Assembly: GCA_037349315.1 (NCBI GenBank)
Contig: JBAIAC010000004.1
Coordinates: 33,483,001 to 33,547,000 of the forward strand
Length of the DNA stretch: 64,000 bases
Direction of reading: 5' to 3'
From: Chelydra serpentina
Taxonomy: Eukaryota > Chordata > Testudines > Chelydridae
Notes under the pieces: generated by a model
What the model was told of the DNA's origin: nothing
Database searches by the model: none
What the model saw: the letters and a program-made list of their open reading frames with translations, nothing else
Shown: positions 10,750 through 21,665 of the stretch, piece by piece
Numbering within the stretch: position 1 is the stretch's first letter
Layout of the letters: each line of letters begins with the position of its first letter
Translations under genes and position numbers: made by a program

Positions 10750-11242
10750 GACGCTCTAGGGCGGAGCACCAGTCTCAATTCAGGACCCGTTCCCCCCTTT
10801 CCAAGACCGCCTTTCCCATTTCTTCCGTGCGTGGTTGAATATCACCACAGACCGCTGGGTCTTACGCACCGTGGAAAGCGGATACCACCTCCAGTTTGTC
10901 TCCATCCCTCCCTCCCACCCTCCTTCCCTGTCCCTCTTCAGGGACCCTTCTCAAAAACAACTCCTAATTCAGGAGGTTCAAGCGCTCCTCACCATAGGGG
11001 CAATAGAGGAGGTTCCAAGGGAGTTCAGGGGCAAGGGATTTTACTCCCGTTATTTCCTAATCCCCAAATCAAAAGGGGGGCTACGTCCTATCTTGGACTT
11101 GTGGGGCCTCAACAAGTTTATGGTAAAGTTGAAGTTCCGCATGCTTTCCCTGGGTACTATTATCCCTTCCATGGATCCCGGAGACTGGTACGCTGCTCCA
11201 GAGGTGGGGATTTCCCCACATAGACCTGTTCGCAACTCGTGA
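10750..11242 (+). pseudogene. DIRS A reverse transcriptase, N-terminal part only
   Basis: The frame from 10835 gives the fingers region: SQKQLLIQEVQALLTIGAIE, then EVPREFRGKGFYSRYFLIPK, SKGGLRPILDLWGLNKFM and finally MDPGDWYAA. At about 11197 the sequence jumps straight to RNase H-end sequence (WGFPHIDLFATRE in another frame). Copy B shows what is missing: about 0.96 kb between 48217 and 49180, which carries the DMKDAYFHI motif, the catalytic LDDW box and the TTDASSLGWG RNase H motif. This copy therefore cannot make a working polymerase. Confidence 0.8.
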
Positions 11243-11585
11243 GAACCGGAAGTGCCACGTGTTCTGCTCGCTCCAGGGACGCTCCCCAGGCTCCCTGACG
11301 GACGCTTTTCTCCTGCCTTGGACAGACCACCTGTCCTATGCCTTCCCACCGGTGCCGCTGGTCCACAAGGTCCTGCTCAAGTTACGCAGGGACAGGGCCC
11401 GCCTAATCCTAATCGCCGCGGCGTGGCCCAGGCAGCACTGGTACTCAACTCTCCTAGAGCTCTCGGTGTCCGCCCCAATCACTCTCCCGTTGTGGCCGGA
11501 CCTGATTACTCAGGAGCACGGCAGGCTCCATCATCCCGACCTGCAGTCTCTCCACCTCACAGCGTGGCTGCTCCATGGTTGAACC
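11195..11585 (+). pseudogene. DIRS A RNase H C-terminal remnant
   Basis: A frame including 11259-11582 reads SLTDAFLLPWTDHLSYAFPP, then LLKLRRDRARLILIAAAWPR and QHWYSTLLELS, and ends at TGA. The same tail is present in copy B at 49250-49520. It overlaps the start of the tyrosine recombinase frame in a different phase, a known arrangement in DIRS elements. Confidence 0.7.
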
Positions 11586-12622
11586 AGTCCGAGTTAAATT
11601 GCTCCGACCCGGTGCAAGACGTTTTGCTAAGTAGCAGGAAGCCCTCTACCAGGTCCACCTACTTGGCCAAGTGGAAACGTTTTTCCTGCTGGTACGGCCC
11701 TCGGGGTATCAACCCTTCGCAGGTGCCGGTGCATACCATTCTGGACTGTCTCCTGTCTTTAAAGGAGCAGGGTCTAGTGCTTTCTTCGGTAAAGGTCCAC
11801 CTGGCGGCAATCTCGGCCTTTCACCCTGGCGAGAATGGACGCTCGATCTTTTCTAACCCCATGGTCAGCAGGTTCCTCAAGGGGTTAGAGCGACTATATC
11901 CGTTGGTTCACCGTCCGGTCCCCACTTGGGACCTCAGTCTTGTCATAACCAGGCTCATGGGGGCCCCATTCGAGCCTATGGCCACCTGCTCGCTCCTGTA
12001 CTTCTCCTGGAAGACGGCCTTCCTTGTAGCCATCACCTCGGCGAGACGCGTATCTGAACTCAGAGCGCTCACTGCGGAACCCCCTTACACGGTGTTCCAC
12101 AAGGACAAGGTACAGCTGCGACCACACCCAGCCTTCCTTCCCAAAGTAGTGTCGGCCTTTCATATTAACCAAGACATTTTTCTTCCAGTCTTCTACCTGA
12201 AGCCGTATGCCTCTCCAAGGGAGCAACAACTCCATTCCTTGGACGTCCGTAGGGCCCTCGCCTTCTACATCGAGTGGACGAAGTCCTTTCGGAGAACAAC
12301 TCAACTGTTCGTTGCCGTGGCAGACCGGATGAAGGGCCTCCCGGTCTCCTCCCAACGCATCTCGTCCTGGATCACGTCGTGCATCAGGGCGTGTTATGAC
12401 TTGGCTGGTGTTCCCACCACGCATCTTACTGCCCACTCCACCCGAGCTCAAGCCTCGTCCTCCGCCTTCCTGGAGCATATACCTGTACAGGAGATATGTA
12501 GGGCAGCAACCTGGTCATCGGTGCACACCTTTGCCACTCACTATGCCATAGTCCAACATTCCAGGGAGGACGCTGCGTTTGGTTCAGCGGTCCTACATTC
12601 TGCAGTATCTCACACCTCCTAG
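11252..12622 (+). CDS. DIRS A tyrosine recombinase
   Basis: A single open frame of 456 codons. The recombinase proper begins near residue 120 (QDVLLSSRKPSTRSTYLAKW). The first part is probably read-through of the frame overlapping RNase H, so the start is uncertain. Core-binding helices follow (VKVHLAAISAFH). Catalytic residues can be placed: Arg in SARRVSELRAL near residue 265, His-x-x-Arg in AHSTRAQASS at about 395-398, and the nucleophile Tyr in HTFATHYAI near 431. The length and order fit the DIRS tyrosine recombinase, which integrates a circular DNA intermediate without target duplication. The frame is intact although the neighbouring polymerase is deleted, so the copy might once have been mobilised only in trans. 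Confidence 0.88.
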   Translation: MPRVLLAPGTLPRLPDGRFSPALDRPPVLCLPTGAAGPQGPAQVTQGQGPPNPNRRGVAQAALVLNSPRALGVRPNHSPVVAGPDYSGARQAPSSRPAVSPPHSVAAPWLNQSELNCSDPVQDVLLSSRKPSTRSTYLAKWKRFSCWYGPRGINPSQVPVHTILDCLLSLKEQGLVLSSVKVHLAAISAFHPGENGRSIFSNPMVSRFLKGLERLYPLVHRPVPTWDLSLVITRLMGAPFEPMATCSLLYFSWKTAFLVAITSARRVSELRALTAEPPYTVFHKDKVQLRPHPAFLPKVVSAFHINQDIFLPVFYLKPYASPREQQLHSLDVRRALAFYIEWTKSFRRTTQLFVAVADRMKGLPVSSQRISSWITSCIRACYDLAGVPTTHLTAHSTRAQASSSAFLEHIPVQEICRAATWSSVHTFATHYAIVQHSREDAAFGSAVLHSAVSHTS

Positions 12623-12631
12623 GCAAGGCTT

Positions 12632-12738
12632 GGGAGTCACCTAATTGAAATACATATGAGCAAGCACTCGAAGAAGAAAAGATGGTTACCACCGTAGTAA
12701 CTGTTGTTCTTCGAGATGTGTTGCTCATATCTATTCCA
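12632..12738 (+). repeat. DIRS A internal complementary region
   Basis: The left half (ATACATATGAGCAAGCACTC and on to 12676) is complementary to the element's left terminus. The right half (12677-12738, AAAAGATGGTTACCACCGTA and on) is complementary to its right terminus (12922-12984). The two termini are thus fused back to back inside the element, as in the DIRS replication model, where this region templates completion of the ends and circle formation. Confidence 0.85.
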
Positions 12739-12771
12739 AACCCGTCCTCCATCCCCACTGTCAGAATAGCC

Positions 12772-12984
12772 GGCAAGAAGGAACTGAGAGGGCACTGGGC
12801 CGGCTGGAGTATATATCAGGCACCGCAACGGCACCACTCCAGGGGGCGCCAGCCGGCCCACCGAGTGTTGCTAGGGTAAAAGTCTTCTGACGATCGTGCA
12901 CCCCGTGCGCGCACACCTAATTGGAATAGATATGAGCAACACATCTCGAAGAACAACAGTTACTACGGTGAGTAACCGTCTTTT
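12772..12984 (+). repeat. DIRS A right inverted terminal repeat and terminal extension
   Basis: 12772-12957 is the inverted copy of 7921-8108. The last 27 bases (to GGTGAGTAACCGTCTTTT) extend beyond the left repeat and match only the internal complementary region. Confidence 0.88.
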
Positions 12985-13007
12985 CTTGCATGATGTACCC
13001 TTTAAGA

Positions 13008-13841
13008 CAGGCCTGCACAACTCGTAAAGCAGTGAGGGCCATATTACTCCAAAGAAAACAGCTAAGGGCTGAAACCCCATGGCCCCATGGAAACACCCCC
13101 CTCCCCGCCCCAGCGCTGCCCGCCCCGCGGAAACAACCCCTCGTTCCCCAGCGCTGGGGTGTGGAAGCCTGTAGAGGGGGAAAGAAACCGCACGCATAGG
13201 GTGACCAGATCACAGCAGTAAAATAGGACCCGCCCCCTCTCCGCTCGGCCCCACCATCACACCCCTCTTCACCCCCGCCCCCAGGGGTCACTGTATTACT
13301 TCACACAACAGTCAATCAATGCAGTTGTAGATAAATCTCTGCATTATGCATTTTTGTATAACTTTTATATGACTTTGTATTGAACCTTGGTAATATGTTA
13401 TAGCGGGCCCCTAAGGTAGTATAATTAAGGTAAAAGAAAAATGTCTTTTTGCTAGAAGTAGAATAAGATCTTCCCCCCACTTTGTATTCAATTGCCCTGT
13501 TGAATGAATGAGGTGTGAATGAGGAAGGCGTGGAAGGCAGGCACCTCCAGACAGCTGCAACCCTTGGAGAGGGGTTGGGAACCAGACCAAGGACAATCAA
13601 ACTTTTCAAGTGGGCTGACTAGAGAAGAGCAGACATACTGACGGCCTCGGGGGTTAGAAGCAAGCACCTTCCTTTGGGAACACCCTCTTTGCAGCATTGG
13701 GACAACCCCCAGCACAGAGACAAGGAGCAAAAAGGACCAATGGACACAGTCACAGATTTTGGGCCGCACAGTGAGCCCACCTACTCACCCCCCCGCGGGC
13801 CACACAGTGAGCCCACGCGGGCCGCATGTTGTGCAGGCCTG
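13008..13841. mobile_element. hAT-like non-autonomous DNA transposon, 8-bp TSD
   Basis: The termini are CAGGCCTGCACAAC and its exact reverse complement GTTGTGCAGGCCTG. They are flanked by CTTTAAGA at 13000-13007 and again at 13842-13849. An 8-bp duplication plus a CAG-type terminus is the hAT signature. The 834-bp interior has a GC-rich left part with C-runs and ends in two copies of a CACACAGTGAGCCCAC block. No transposase is recognisable. Confidence 0.85.
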
Positions 13842-13865
13842 CTTTAAGAAGTAGTGTACCCTTCT

Positions 13866-14098
13866 TAGGGTATGTCTACACTGCAGTTAGACACCCGCAG
13901 CTGGCCTGTGCCAGCTGACTCAGGCTCACGGGGCTTGGGCTAAGGGGATGTTTAATGGTGTACATATTTAATGATGTACATATTCGGGCTTGGCCTGCAG
14001 CCTAAGCTCTGGGACCCTCTCACCTCAATTAAACATCCCTTTAGCTTGAGCCCCATGATCCTGAGACAGCTGGCATGGTCCAGCTGCAGGTGTTTAAA
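13866..14098. mobile_element. Palindromic MITE, right end lost
   Basis: The left arm, GGGTATGTCTACACTGCA then TTAGACACCCGCAGCTGGCC, is mirrored by the right arm ..ACAGCTGGCATGGTCCAGCT then GCAGGTGTTTAA. The right arm breaks off before its terminal GTAGACATACCC, where a TTCTCAAAC-type hAT end begins. This palindromic repeat family is common in reptile genomes (recognition, not search). Confidence 0.7.
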
Positions 14099-14700
14099 GC
14101 AGAGGGTTCTCAAACTTTTCTTATTGTGTATCCCCTTGCAGATCTGCCAGCTTCCTGCTTACCCCCTTCCAGATTTACCAGTTATCTGTGTATCCCTACT
14201 CTTCTCATCACTGATACTTTGTGTGGTGTTCTTAATACTGCCAGTCTTTAGCCCTCTGTCTATATTTCACTGTTATGTACAAATATAGATATAGTGCGAC
14301 TGCACAGGGTGAGTTACCTCTGCATGCTGAACTTTGCTCTAACAAATCAAAGGGCAGCAAGATGCTAACATTAGCAGCTAAGAAGACAAATACATTTCAT
14401 GTGCTAATTAACAAAAGTAAGGCTAATCTTGGAGTTTGTCGCTCTAGCTACCCACATAACGCACTCTCTTTACTGGACAAGCAGTTCCAGCCTTCCAGGT
14501 GTGTAATGGGATTCACTACACACCACTAGGACACCTCCTCATGACTGTATCTGGGAAATAGCTCCACCTGGTCTGACACCCCTTTCCATGTTTAGTTCAT
14601 GCTACAGAGTTGCAGTGCTTCTTCTTTGTGACTCAGGATGCTCCCTCTTTGTGGCTTGGCCCTCTAGCCAGCTCACTGTCGTTTTCCCCTTCTGTGAAAA
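14099..14700. mobile_element. Possible hAT fragment, right end not found
   Basis: It starts CAGAGGGTTCTCAAACTTTT, the usual hAT/Charlie-type terminus, and abuts the broken MITE. A matching far end and duplication were not seen, so the extent is a guess. Confidence 0.35.
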
Positions 14701-15540
14701 TCTCATTGGACTGGCTGATTTGGTATGATTCCCAGTCCTCCAATTCAAGACTATGCCACTTATCCAGTGGCATGTAGGGACCCTGGGCTTGCCCCCTACT
14801 TCCGGTTGCAGCCCAGGGACCCTCAAATCAGTGACCAAGGTGTGCACTGTCCCAAGCCTTGCTGTTATTTCCCTGGATGTTTTCCTACTAAGTCTCTATC
14901 TGGCTTCTCCTCCACCACCCCTCTGGGTAAACCCTTCCTTCAGGGCCAGGATCCCAAGGCTTCTACTGTCTCCCTGGGTTTCTTCCTTTCCCTCTCTAAG
15001 CCCAGAGAGTGACTGAAGGCTTCCACAATGCAGCCCCTTCTGTCCATGTTTCTTGGCCTTATACTAGCCCTGCCTGCATATACCCAGCTGGACTCCATTC
15101 TCAATGGAAGCTTGCGTATCAACCCTAATTCTCTCTCAGATGTGTCCTCACATGTTGCTTAACCCCTCCTGAGCCTGTTAAGCCTTTCTGGGCTAGTGTG
15201 GGGTGCATACCCCATCACAAGGGAGAATTTAGGTGATCCATAGTGCTTCTGCAGCTGTCTATACAGGGATGAATTGCACCCAAAAGGAACAGTTATGTTA
15301 GCTGTTTATATTTGAATCGGAATAGTTTTACTAGGTGATTTTTAAATATATACCAAAAGTCGATAAGCCTGTTCTGGAAAAAAAACATTTAAAATTCAGT
15401 TATTTTAAGAAGAATCTTCCCTCCCCCCAAAGGATTTGAATTTATTGTATTATTGGAAGTCTGCTGTTCAGGTTTAGAATTGGTACTATGTACTGCTCTT
15501 CTAATATACTTGACTCTTATTGAATATACTTTATCTTAAG
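14701..15540. other. Intron, nothing recognised
   Basis: Pyrimidine-rich around 14870-15000 with no coding support. It ends in the acceptor TTATCTTAAG before the exon at 15541. Confidence 0.5.
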
Positions 15541-15613
15541 GTCCTTGTGGTCCAGGCTGTCAGACCAGACAGACTTCAGAGTTCAATGGCCCTTTTTGCA
15601 TGTAAAGCCCTAG
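15541..15613 (+). CDS. DYNC2H1: DYNC2H1 exon 3 of 10 in window
   Basis: A 73-bp exon encoding VLVVQAVRPDRLQSSMALFA and then CKAL, ending with the first base of a Gly codon (phase 1). The VQA-RPDRLQS-M motif is the conserved start of the dynein AAA6 module. The acceptor AG is at 15539-15540 and the donor is GTAAGT at 15614-15619. The split Gly codon is completed by GA at 31041-31042. It is separated from the previous exon by 12.2 kb of mostly mobile DNA. Confidence 0.92.
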
Positions 15614-16139
15614 GTAAGTTTGTTGGGTTTTGTAGCATGTCTTTTTTTCTGTAGTATAAAATATGTGCTCTTCTTATTTTACAGTTGCAATCTATGTCTT
15701 AAATCTTAGAATTTAAGAGCACAGTGGGATTTAGGTTTGCTTATTTCTTTCTAGTATATACGGTTGTTTTTTTTAATACAAAAGGCTAATTACTTTTTTG
15801 TTTATACTGTATTTTTAAAACACTAGCTACAAATTTAATTACTACATTTTTTTATTCTGCTCTTCTTTACTATTACTACTGTACTTCTATAGGTTTTTTG
15901 GAGGGGAAGGGAGCTGATTTTGTGTCGGTTTTATTCTGCAGTATTTTCCTGTAGCTTTAATTTTCCAAAACTGAGTGATGAAGCTAGGTCAACCTAAGTT
16001 TTAGGTTTAGACCAGGCTTCAGTTATGTCTAAATCTGAGACATGTCATAGTCATTGTTTCTGACATATGAAACTCAGCAAATTCATAGCCTTGCAACACT
16101 GCTCACTCAAGACTTGCTTTAGGAGTCTGACAACCAGTC
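15614..16139. other. Intron, nothing recognised
   Basis: AT-rich intronic sequence without a nameable repeat. Confidence 0.5.
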
Positions 16140-16860
16140 AAGGTATATACACAGAAGAGGCATTATTATTGAAGCTGCTATGCTAGGCACTATATATTTT
16201 GAAAGTCACCCTTTGCCCTAGTAAGCTTACACTCTAAACAGGGAAAAGATGCAATATGTGATGTAGAACACAATGATGGGAGTGGTGACAGTAGCAGGAA
16301 CACAAAATCGCATATAATCTTAAGTGTACAATTTGGAGTCTTCAGAGCTTTCATTAACAAGAAAAGAGGATGAACTACTAGTGGATCTCTAACAGTCTAT
16401 TTACTTCCTTAGCCATTATCACTAGGCAGTTTACCTTTGTGTCATGGGACTAGCGGTCCTTGGGAAGGGATTTGAATGAACACCCGGGCAGTGGCGGTGC
16501 AAACCCATTAGTGCAGGTTGTTCCACTCCTAACAGGCAGCATGGAAAAAAGTGTTTGTGAGAGAAGTAGACAAGCAGATGAAAAAGGCTGCTGTTATTAG
16601 TAGGGGAAAGAGAACAGGTTACGGCATGGTGGGATAAGAGACTGGATAAATAGCAGGGAGGGGCTAAATTGTGAAAGATTTAAAAATAAGGACTAGAGTT
16701 TGTGTCTGATGTGAAGGTAAAAGGGAGCTGGTAAAGGGACTCAAAGGCTGAGGCGTGACATGACTGAAATAGTGCTGCCAACATTTGTGTAGATTGGCAT
16801 TTTGCATGGACTGGTAGTCAGCAGTTTGGAATGTCAGTCCAGTAGCTGTTGAGCCATATC
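16140..16860 (-). mobile_element. L2-clade LINE 3' part, eroded
   Basis: The minus strand gives a decayed reading ending in an L2-like polymerase C-terminus (QLPFTF..F-NLAPPCYLSSLLS near 16640-16740). On its 3' side at 16150-16260 lies the L2-type tail (GCTATGCTAGGCACTATA, AAGCTTACACTCTAAACAGG). There are many stops and gaps. Ancient copy; the clade comes from motif recognition. Confidence 0.55.
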
Positions 16861-17277
16861 TAAAAAATGCAGCAATGCCCTTCATTGTTTTCTGAGTTTC
16901 TGTGAAAGGCCTAGCTATTGCCTATTAATATACATCAACAGCTTGTTTCAACTGTAACATTTTTAGATTATGAAGAACAGCTTGGCATAGTGAGTATACT
17001 GCAAAGGTCCCATATTTTGTCAAAAATTAGCATTCTTCTCTGTGTGTATAATGTCTCGTCCGCTACACAGTTATGTCTCAGTTCTTTATGCCAACCCTGG
17101 ATTTGAGGGAATATATTCTTGTCTTTTGAGTTTGGTAAAACTCATCATTGTGGTTTACACCAGTATTTTAACAATTTTCATTTTGTTTATTGACCTAGAA
17201 CTTGAATTTGCTTAGATTTGGTGAGCCAAATTTTTACTAAAAGGTTCAATAGTAACCTTGAAACCTAGAAGCCTTAA
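16861..17277. other. Intron, nothing recognised
   Basis: No exon or repeat family recognised. Confidence 0.45.
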
Positions 17278-17758
17278 TCAGGGGGCGGGGCTAATCAGGG
17301 AGTCCAGGGCTTTATAAAGCAGTGAGCAAGTGACCAGGGAGCTGTGCGAACAGGAGCTGCAAACGGGGGAGTTTGAGAGGGAGTTTGGAAGGGGAGTGCG
17401 AAGGGGGCAAGCTATCCTTGCCATTCCTAACTCCTTTAACCCAAACTAGAGGCAGAGCGACCAGGGGCTGCAGACGGGGGGAGTGAGTATCTGTTGAGGG
17501 GACAGTTTGGCAGTTTGACTGTGTGCTTGATTGTTTGATTGCCTGTTTGAATAGTGTGATTTGGGAGTGCTTTGTTCCAGGCTCTTCTAAAAAGACAGTC
17601 AGTCAGCTGCGAACCAGCTGAGCAGCGAATAGCAGAAAAGCAAACAGGTGGAGTTAGCCTGGGAGTTCGCCGGGTGAGAGCCTACTGCGGCATCCCCCTT
17701 GCAGGTTTCCCTGAGTAGCTTCTGCCACAAGTGAGGAAACTCTTCGAAGGAAGGAACT

Positions 17759-18775
17759 ATGGATGCTGAGCGATCCGCTGTCGTGACCTGCACAGGATGT
17801 GCCATGTTTGTCTTTCTTCCACAGGATAGAAGCGACTTTGTCTGTACAAAGTGCAAGCTGATCTCCATATTGGAGGAGAAGATTCAAGGTCTGGAGAAAC
17901 GAGTATCAACCCTGCGTTCCATAAAAGAAAATGAGGAGTTCCTGGATAGACGTCAGGATAGGCTTCAGCGGGCACAGTGTTCTGAGGATTCAGAGCAGGC
18001 TACGCAGCGGGGACAGAAGGCCAGTGAGGATAATTGGCGGCATGTGACCTCCAGAAGAGGAAAGAGTATGAGACAAGTCCATGTACCAGAAACGCATATT
18101 CAGATGAGCAACCGTTTTCATGTTCTCTCCACAGGTACTAGTGCAGAGAGTGGAGTGAATGATACATCTGAGGGAACAGAGCAGAAGGAGACTCCACCGA
18201 TTGGAAGGCATGAGATGCACAGTCCGAGGGATGGGGGTTCCACGACCACCACTCCCAAGAGGAGGAGGAGGGTGGTGGTGGTCGGGGACTCTCTCCTCAG
18301 AGGGACTGAGTCATCTATCTGCCGCCCTGACCGGGAAAACCGAGAGGTGTGCTGCTTGCCAGGGGCTAGGATTCATGATGTGACGGAGAGACTGCCGAGA
18401 CTCATCAAGCCCTCAGATTGCTACCCCTTCCTGCTTCTCCACGTGGGCACCAATGATACTGCCAAGAATGACCTTGAGCGTATTACTGCAGACTACGTGG
18501 CTCTGGGAAGAAGGATAAAGGCGTTTGAGGCGCAAGTGGTGTTCTCGTCCATTCTCCCTGTGGCAGGAAAAGGCCGGGGTAGAGACCGTCGAATCGTGGA
18601 AGTCAACGAATGGCTACGCAGATGGTGTCGGAGAGAAGGGTTTGGATTCTTTGACCATGGGATGGTGTTCCAAGAAGAAGGAGTGCTAGGCAGAGATGGG
18701 CTCCACCTGACGAAGAGAGGGAAGAGCATCTTTGGAAGCAGGCTGGCTAACCTAGTGAGGAGGGCTTTAAACTAG
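17759..18775 (+). CDS. CR1 ORF1 protein with SGNH esterase domain
   Basis: An intact frame of 338 codons. It begins at ATG 17759 with a double CxxC zinc-binding-like pair (C11/C14 and C29/C32), then a short coiled coil (about 33-60) and a hydrophilic linker. The C-terminal half is a GDSL/SGNH-type esterase: VVVVGDSLL near residue 172-180 (Ser nucleophile), LLHVGTNDT near 226-234 (Asn) and GRDGLHLTKRGK near 311-322 (catalytic Asp and His). CR1 ORF1 proteins bind nucleic acid, and the esterase is known in this clade although its role is unclear. All catalytic positions are present. ORF2 follows after 44 bp. Confidence 0.92.
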   Translation: MDAERSAVVTCTGCAMFVFLPQDRSDFVCTKCKLISILEEKIQGLEKRVSTLRSIKENEEFLDRRQDRLQRAQCSEDSEQATQRGQKASEDNWRHVTSRRGKSMRQVHVPETHIQMSNRFHVLSTGTSAESGVNDTSEGTEQKETPPIGRHEMHSPRDGGSTTTTPKRRRRVVVVGDSLLRGTESSICRPDRENREVCCLPGARIHDVTERLPRLIKPSDCYPFLLLHVGTNDTAKNDLERITADYVALGRRIKAFEAQVVFSSILPVAGKGRGRDRRIVEVNEWLRRWCRREGFGFFDHGMVFQEEGVLGRDGLHLTKRGKSIFGSRLANLVRRALN

Positions 18776-18819
18776 GTTCACCGGGGGAAGGAGACCAAAG
18801 CCCCGAGGTAAGTGGGGAA

Positions 18820-21665
18820 GTGGGATACCGGGAGGAAGCACAAATAGGTGAGTGCAAGAGGGGAGGGCTCCTGCCCCATACTGGGACAGCAGGACGGTCG
18901 GTGAGTTATCTTAAATGCCTATACACAAATGCAAGAAGCCTGGGGAACAAGCAGGGAGAACTGGAAGTCCTGGCACAGTCAAGGAATTATGATGTAATTG
19001 GAATAACAGAGACTTGGTGGGATAACTCACACGATTAGAGTACTGTCATGGATGGATATAAACTGTTCAGGAAGGATAGGCAGGGCAGAAAAGGTGGGGG
19101 AGTTGCGTTGTATGTAAGAGAGCAGTATGACTGCTCAGAGCTCCAGTATGAAACTGCAGAAAAACCTGAGAGTCTCTGGATTAAATTGAGAAGTGTGAGC
19201 AACAAGGGTAATGTCGTGGTGGGAGTCTGCTACAGACCACCAGACCAGGGAGATGAGGCTTTCTTCCAGCAACTAACAGAAGTTACTAGATCACAGGCCC
19301 TGGTTCTCATGGGTGACTTTAATCACCCCGATATCTGCTGGGAGAGCAATACAGCGGTCCACAGACAAACTTCCACAGGAAGTTTTTTGGAAAGTGTAGG
19401 GGACAATTTCCTGGTGCAAGTGCTGGAGGAACCAACTAGGGGAAAAGCTCTTCTTGACCTGCTGCTCACAAACAGGGAAGAAATAGTAGAGGAAGCAATA
19501 GTGGATGGGAACCTGGGAGGCAGTGACCATGAGATGGTCGAGTTCAGGATCCTGACACAAGGAAGAAAGGAGAGCAGTAGAATACAGAGCCTGGACTTCA
19601 GAAAAGCAGACTTTGACTCCCTCAGGGAACTGATGGGCAAGGCCCCTGGGAGAATAACATGAGGGGGAAAGGAGTCGAGGAAAGCTGGCTGTATTTTAAA
19701 GAATCCTTATTGAGGTTGCAGGAACAAACCATCCCGATGTGTAGAAAGAAAAGTAAATATGGCAGGCGACCAGCTTGGCTTAACAGTGAAATCCTTGCTC
19801 GTCTTAAACACAAAAAAGCAGCTTACAAGAAGTGGAAGATTGGACAAATGACCAGGGAGGAGTATAAAAATATTGTTCAGGCATGCAGGAGTGAAATTAG
19901 GAAGGCCAAATCACACTTGGAGTTGCAGCTAGCCGGAGATGTTAGGAGTAACAAGAAGGGTTTCTTCAGGTATGTGAGCAACAAGAAGAAAGTCAAGGAA
20001 AGTGTGGGCCCTTTGCTGAATGAGGGAGGGAACCTAGTGACAGAGGATGTGGAGAAAGCTAGTGTACTCAATGCTTTTTTTGCCTCTGTCTTCACAGACA
20101 AGGTCAGCTCCAAGGCGGCTGCACTCTGCAGCAAGGTATGGGGAGGAGGTGACCAGCCCTCTGTAGATAAAGAAGTAGTTCGGGACTATTTAGAAAAGCT
20201 GGACGAACACAAGTCCATGGGGCCGGATGCACTGCATCCGAGGGTGCTAAAGGAGTTGGCCGATGTGATTGCAGAGCCATTGGCCATTATCTTTGCCAAA
20301 TCATGGCAATCAGGGGAGGTCCCGGATGACTGGAAAAAAGCTAATGTAGTGCCCATCTTTTAAAAAGTGAAGAAGGAAGATCCGGGGAACTACAGGCCAG
20401 TCAGTCTCACCTCAGTCCCTGGAAAAATCATGGAACAGGTCCTCAAGGAATCAATTCTGAACCACTTAAAGGAGGGGAAAGTGATCAGGAACAGTCAGCA
20501 TGGATTCACCAAGGGCAAGTCATGCCTGACTAACCTAATTGCCTTCTATGATGAGATAACTGGCTCTGTGGATGAGGGGAAAGCAGTGGATGTGCTGTTT
20601 CTTGACTTTAGCAAAGCTTTTGATACAGTCTCCCACAGTGTTCTTGCCAGCAAGTTAAAGAAGTATGGGCTGGATGACTGGACGGTAAGGTGGATAGAAA
20701 ACTGGCTAGATTGTCGGGCTCAACGGGTAGTGATCAATGGCTCCATGTCTAGTTGGCAGCCGGTATCAAGTGGAGTGCCCCAAGGGTTGGTGCTGGGGCC
20801 GGTTTTGTTCAATATCTTCATCAACGACCTGGAGGATGGTGTGGACTGCACCCTTAGCAAGTTTGCAGATGACACTAAACTGGGAGGAGTGGTTGATACG
20901 CTGGAGGGTAGGGACAGGATACAGAGGGACCTAGACAAATTAGAGGATTGGGCCAAAAGAAATCTGATGAGGTTCAACAAGGACAAGTGCAGAGTCCTGC
21001 ACTTAGGACGGAAGAATCCCATGCACTGCTACAGACTAGGGACCGAATGGCTGGGCAGCAGTTCTGCAGAAAAGGACCTAGGGGTTACAGTGGGCGAAAA
21101 GCTGAATATGAGTCAACAGTGTGCCCTTGTTGCCAAGAAGGCTAACGGCATTTTGGGCTGTATAAGTAGGGGCATTTCCAGCAGATCGAGGGACGTGATT
21201 ATTCCCCTCTATTCGGCACTGGTGAGACCTCATTTGGAGTACTGTGTCCAGTTTTGGGCCCCACACTACAAGAAGGATGTGGATAAATTGGAAAGAGTGC
21301 AGCGGAGGGCAACAAAAATGATTAGGGGGCTGGAGCACATGACTTATGAGGAGAGGCTGAGGGAACTTGGATTGTTTAGCCTGCAGAAGAGAAGAGTGAG
21401 GGGGGATTTGATAGCTGCTTTCAACTACCTAAAAGGGGGTTCCAAAGAGGCTGGATCTAGACTGTTCTCAGTGGTAGAAGATGACAGAACAAGGAGTAAT
21501 GGTCTCAAGTTGCAGAGGGGGAGGTTTAGGTTGGATATTAGGAAAAACTTTTTCACTAGTAGGGTGGTGAAGCACTGGAATGGGTTACCTAGGGAGGTGG
21601 TGGAATCTCCTTCCTTAGAGGTTTTTAAGGTCAGGCTTGACAAAGCCCTGGCTGGGATGATCTAG
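18820..21665 (+). pseudogene. CR1 ORF2 (endonuclease and reverse transcriptase), three breaks
   Basis: The apurinic-type endonuclease lies in frame at 18820-19662, with [41 protein letters not shown] and [10 protein letters not shown]. The polymerase follows in another frame at 19659-21665: [63 protein letters not shown] and the catalytic FADDTKLGG. Breaks: TAG at 19036-19038 after NSHD, a frameshift near 19655-19665, and TAA at 20361-20363 inside [12 protein letters not shown]. The product would nick target DNA and prime reverse transcription from it. Apart from these breaks all catalytic motifs are kept. Confidence 0.92.

Larger units (their letters stand above)
7921..12984 (+). mobile_element. 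DIRS-like tyrosine-recombinase retrotransposon, copy A
   Basis: A GC- and CpG-rich element of about 5.06 kb in sense orientation. It has inverted terminal repeats of about 185 bp (7921-8108 and 12772-12957), a gag-like region, a reverse transcriptase/RNase H region with a large deletion, a tyrosine recombinase frame and an internal complementary region before the right repeat. There is no target duplication, as expected for recombinase-mediated integration. Both borders were set by comparison with copy B at 45069-50886: both start TTCTTCTTCGAGTGCTTGCT and both end GGTGAGTAACCGTCTTTT. Confidence 0.92.
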
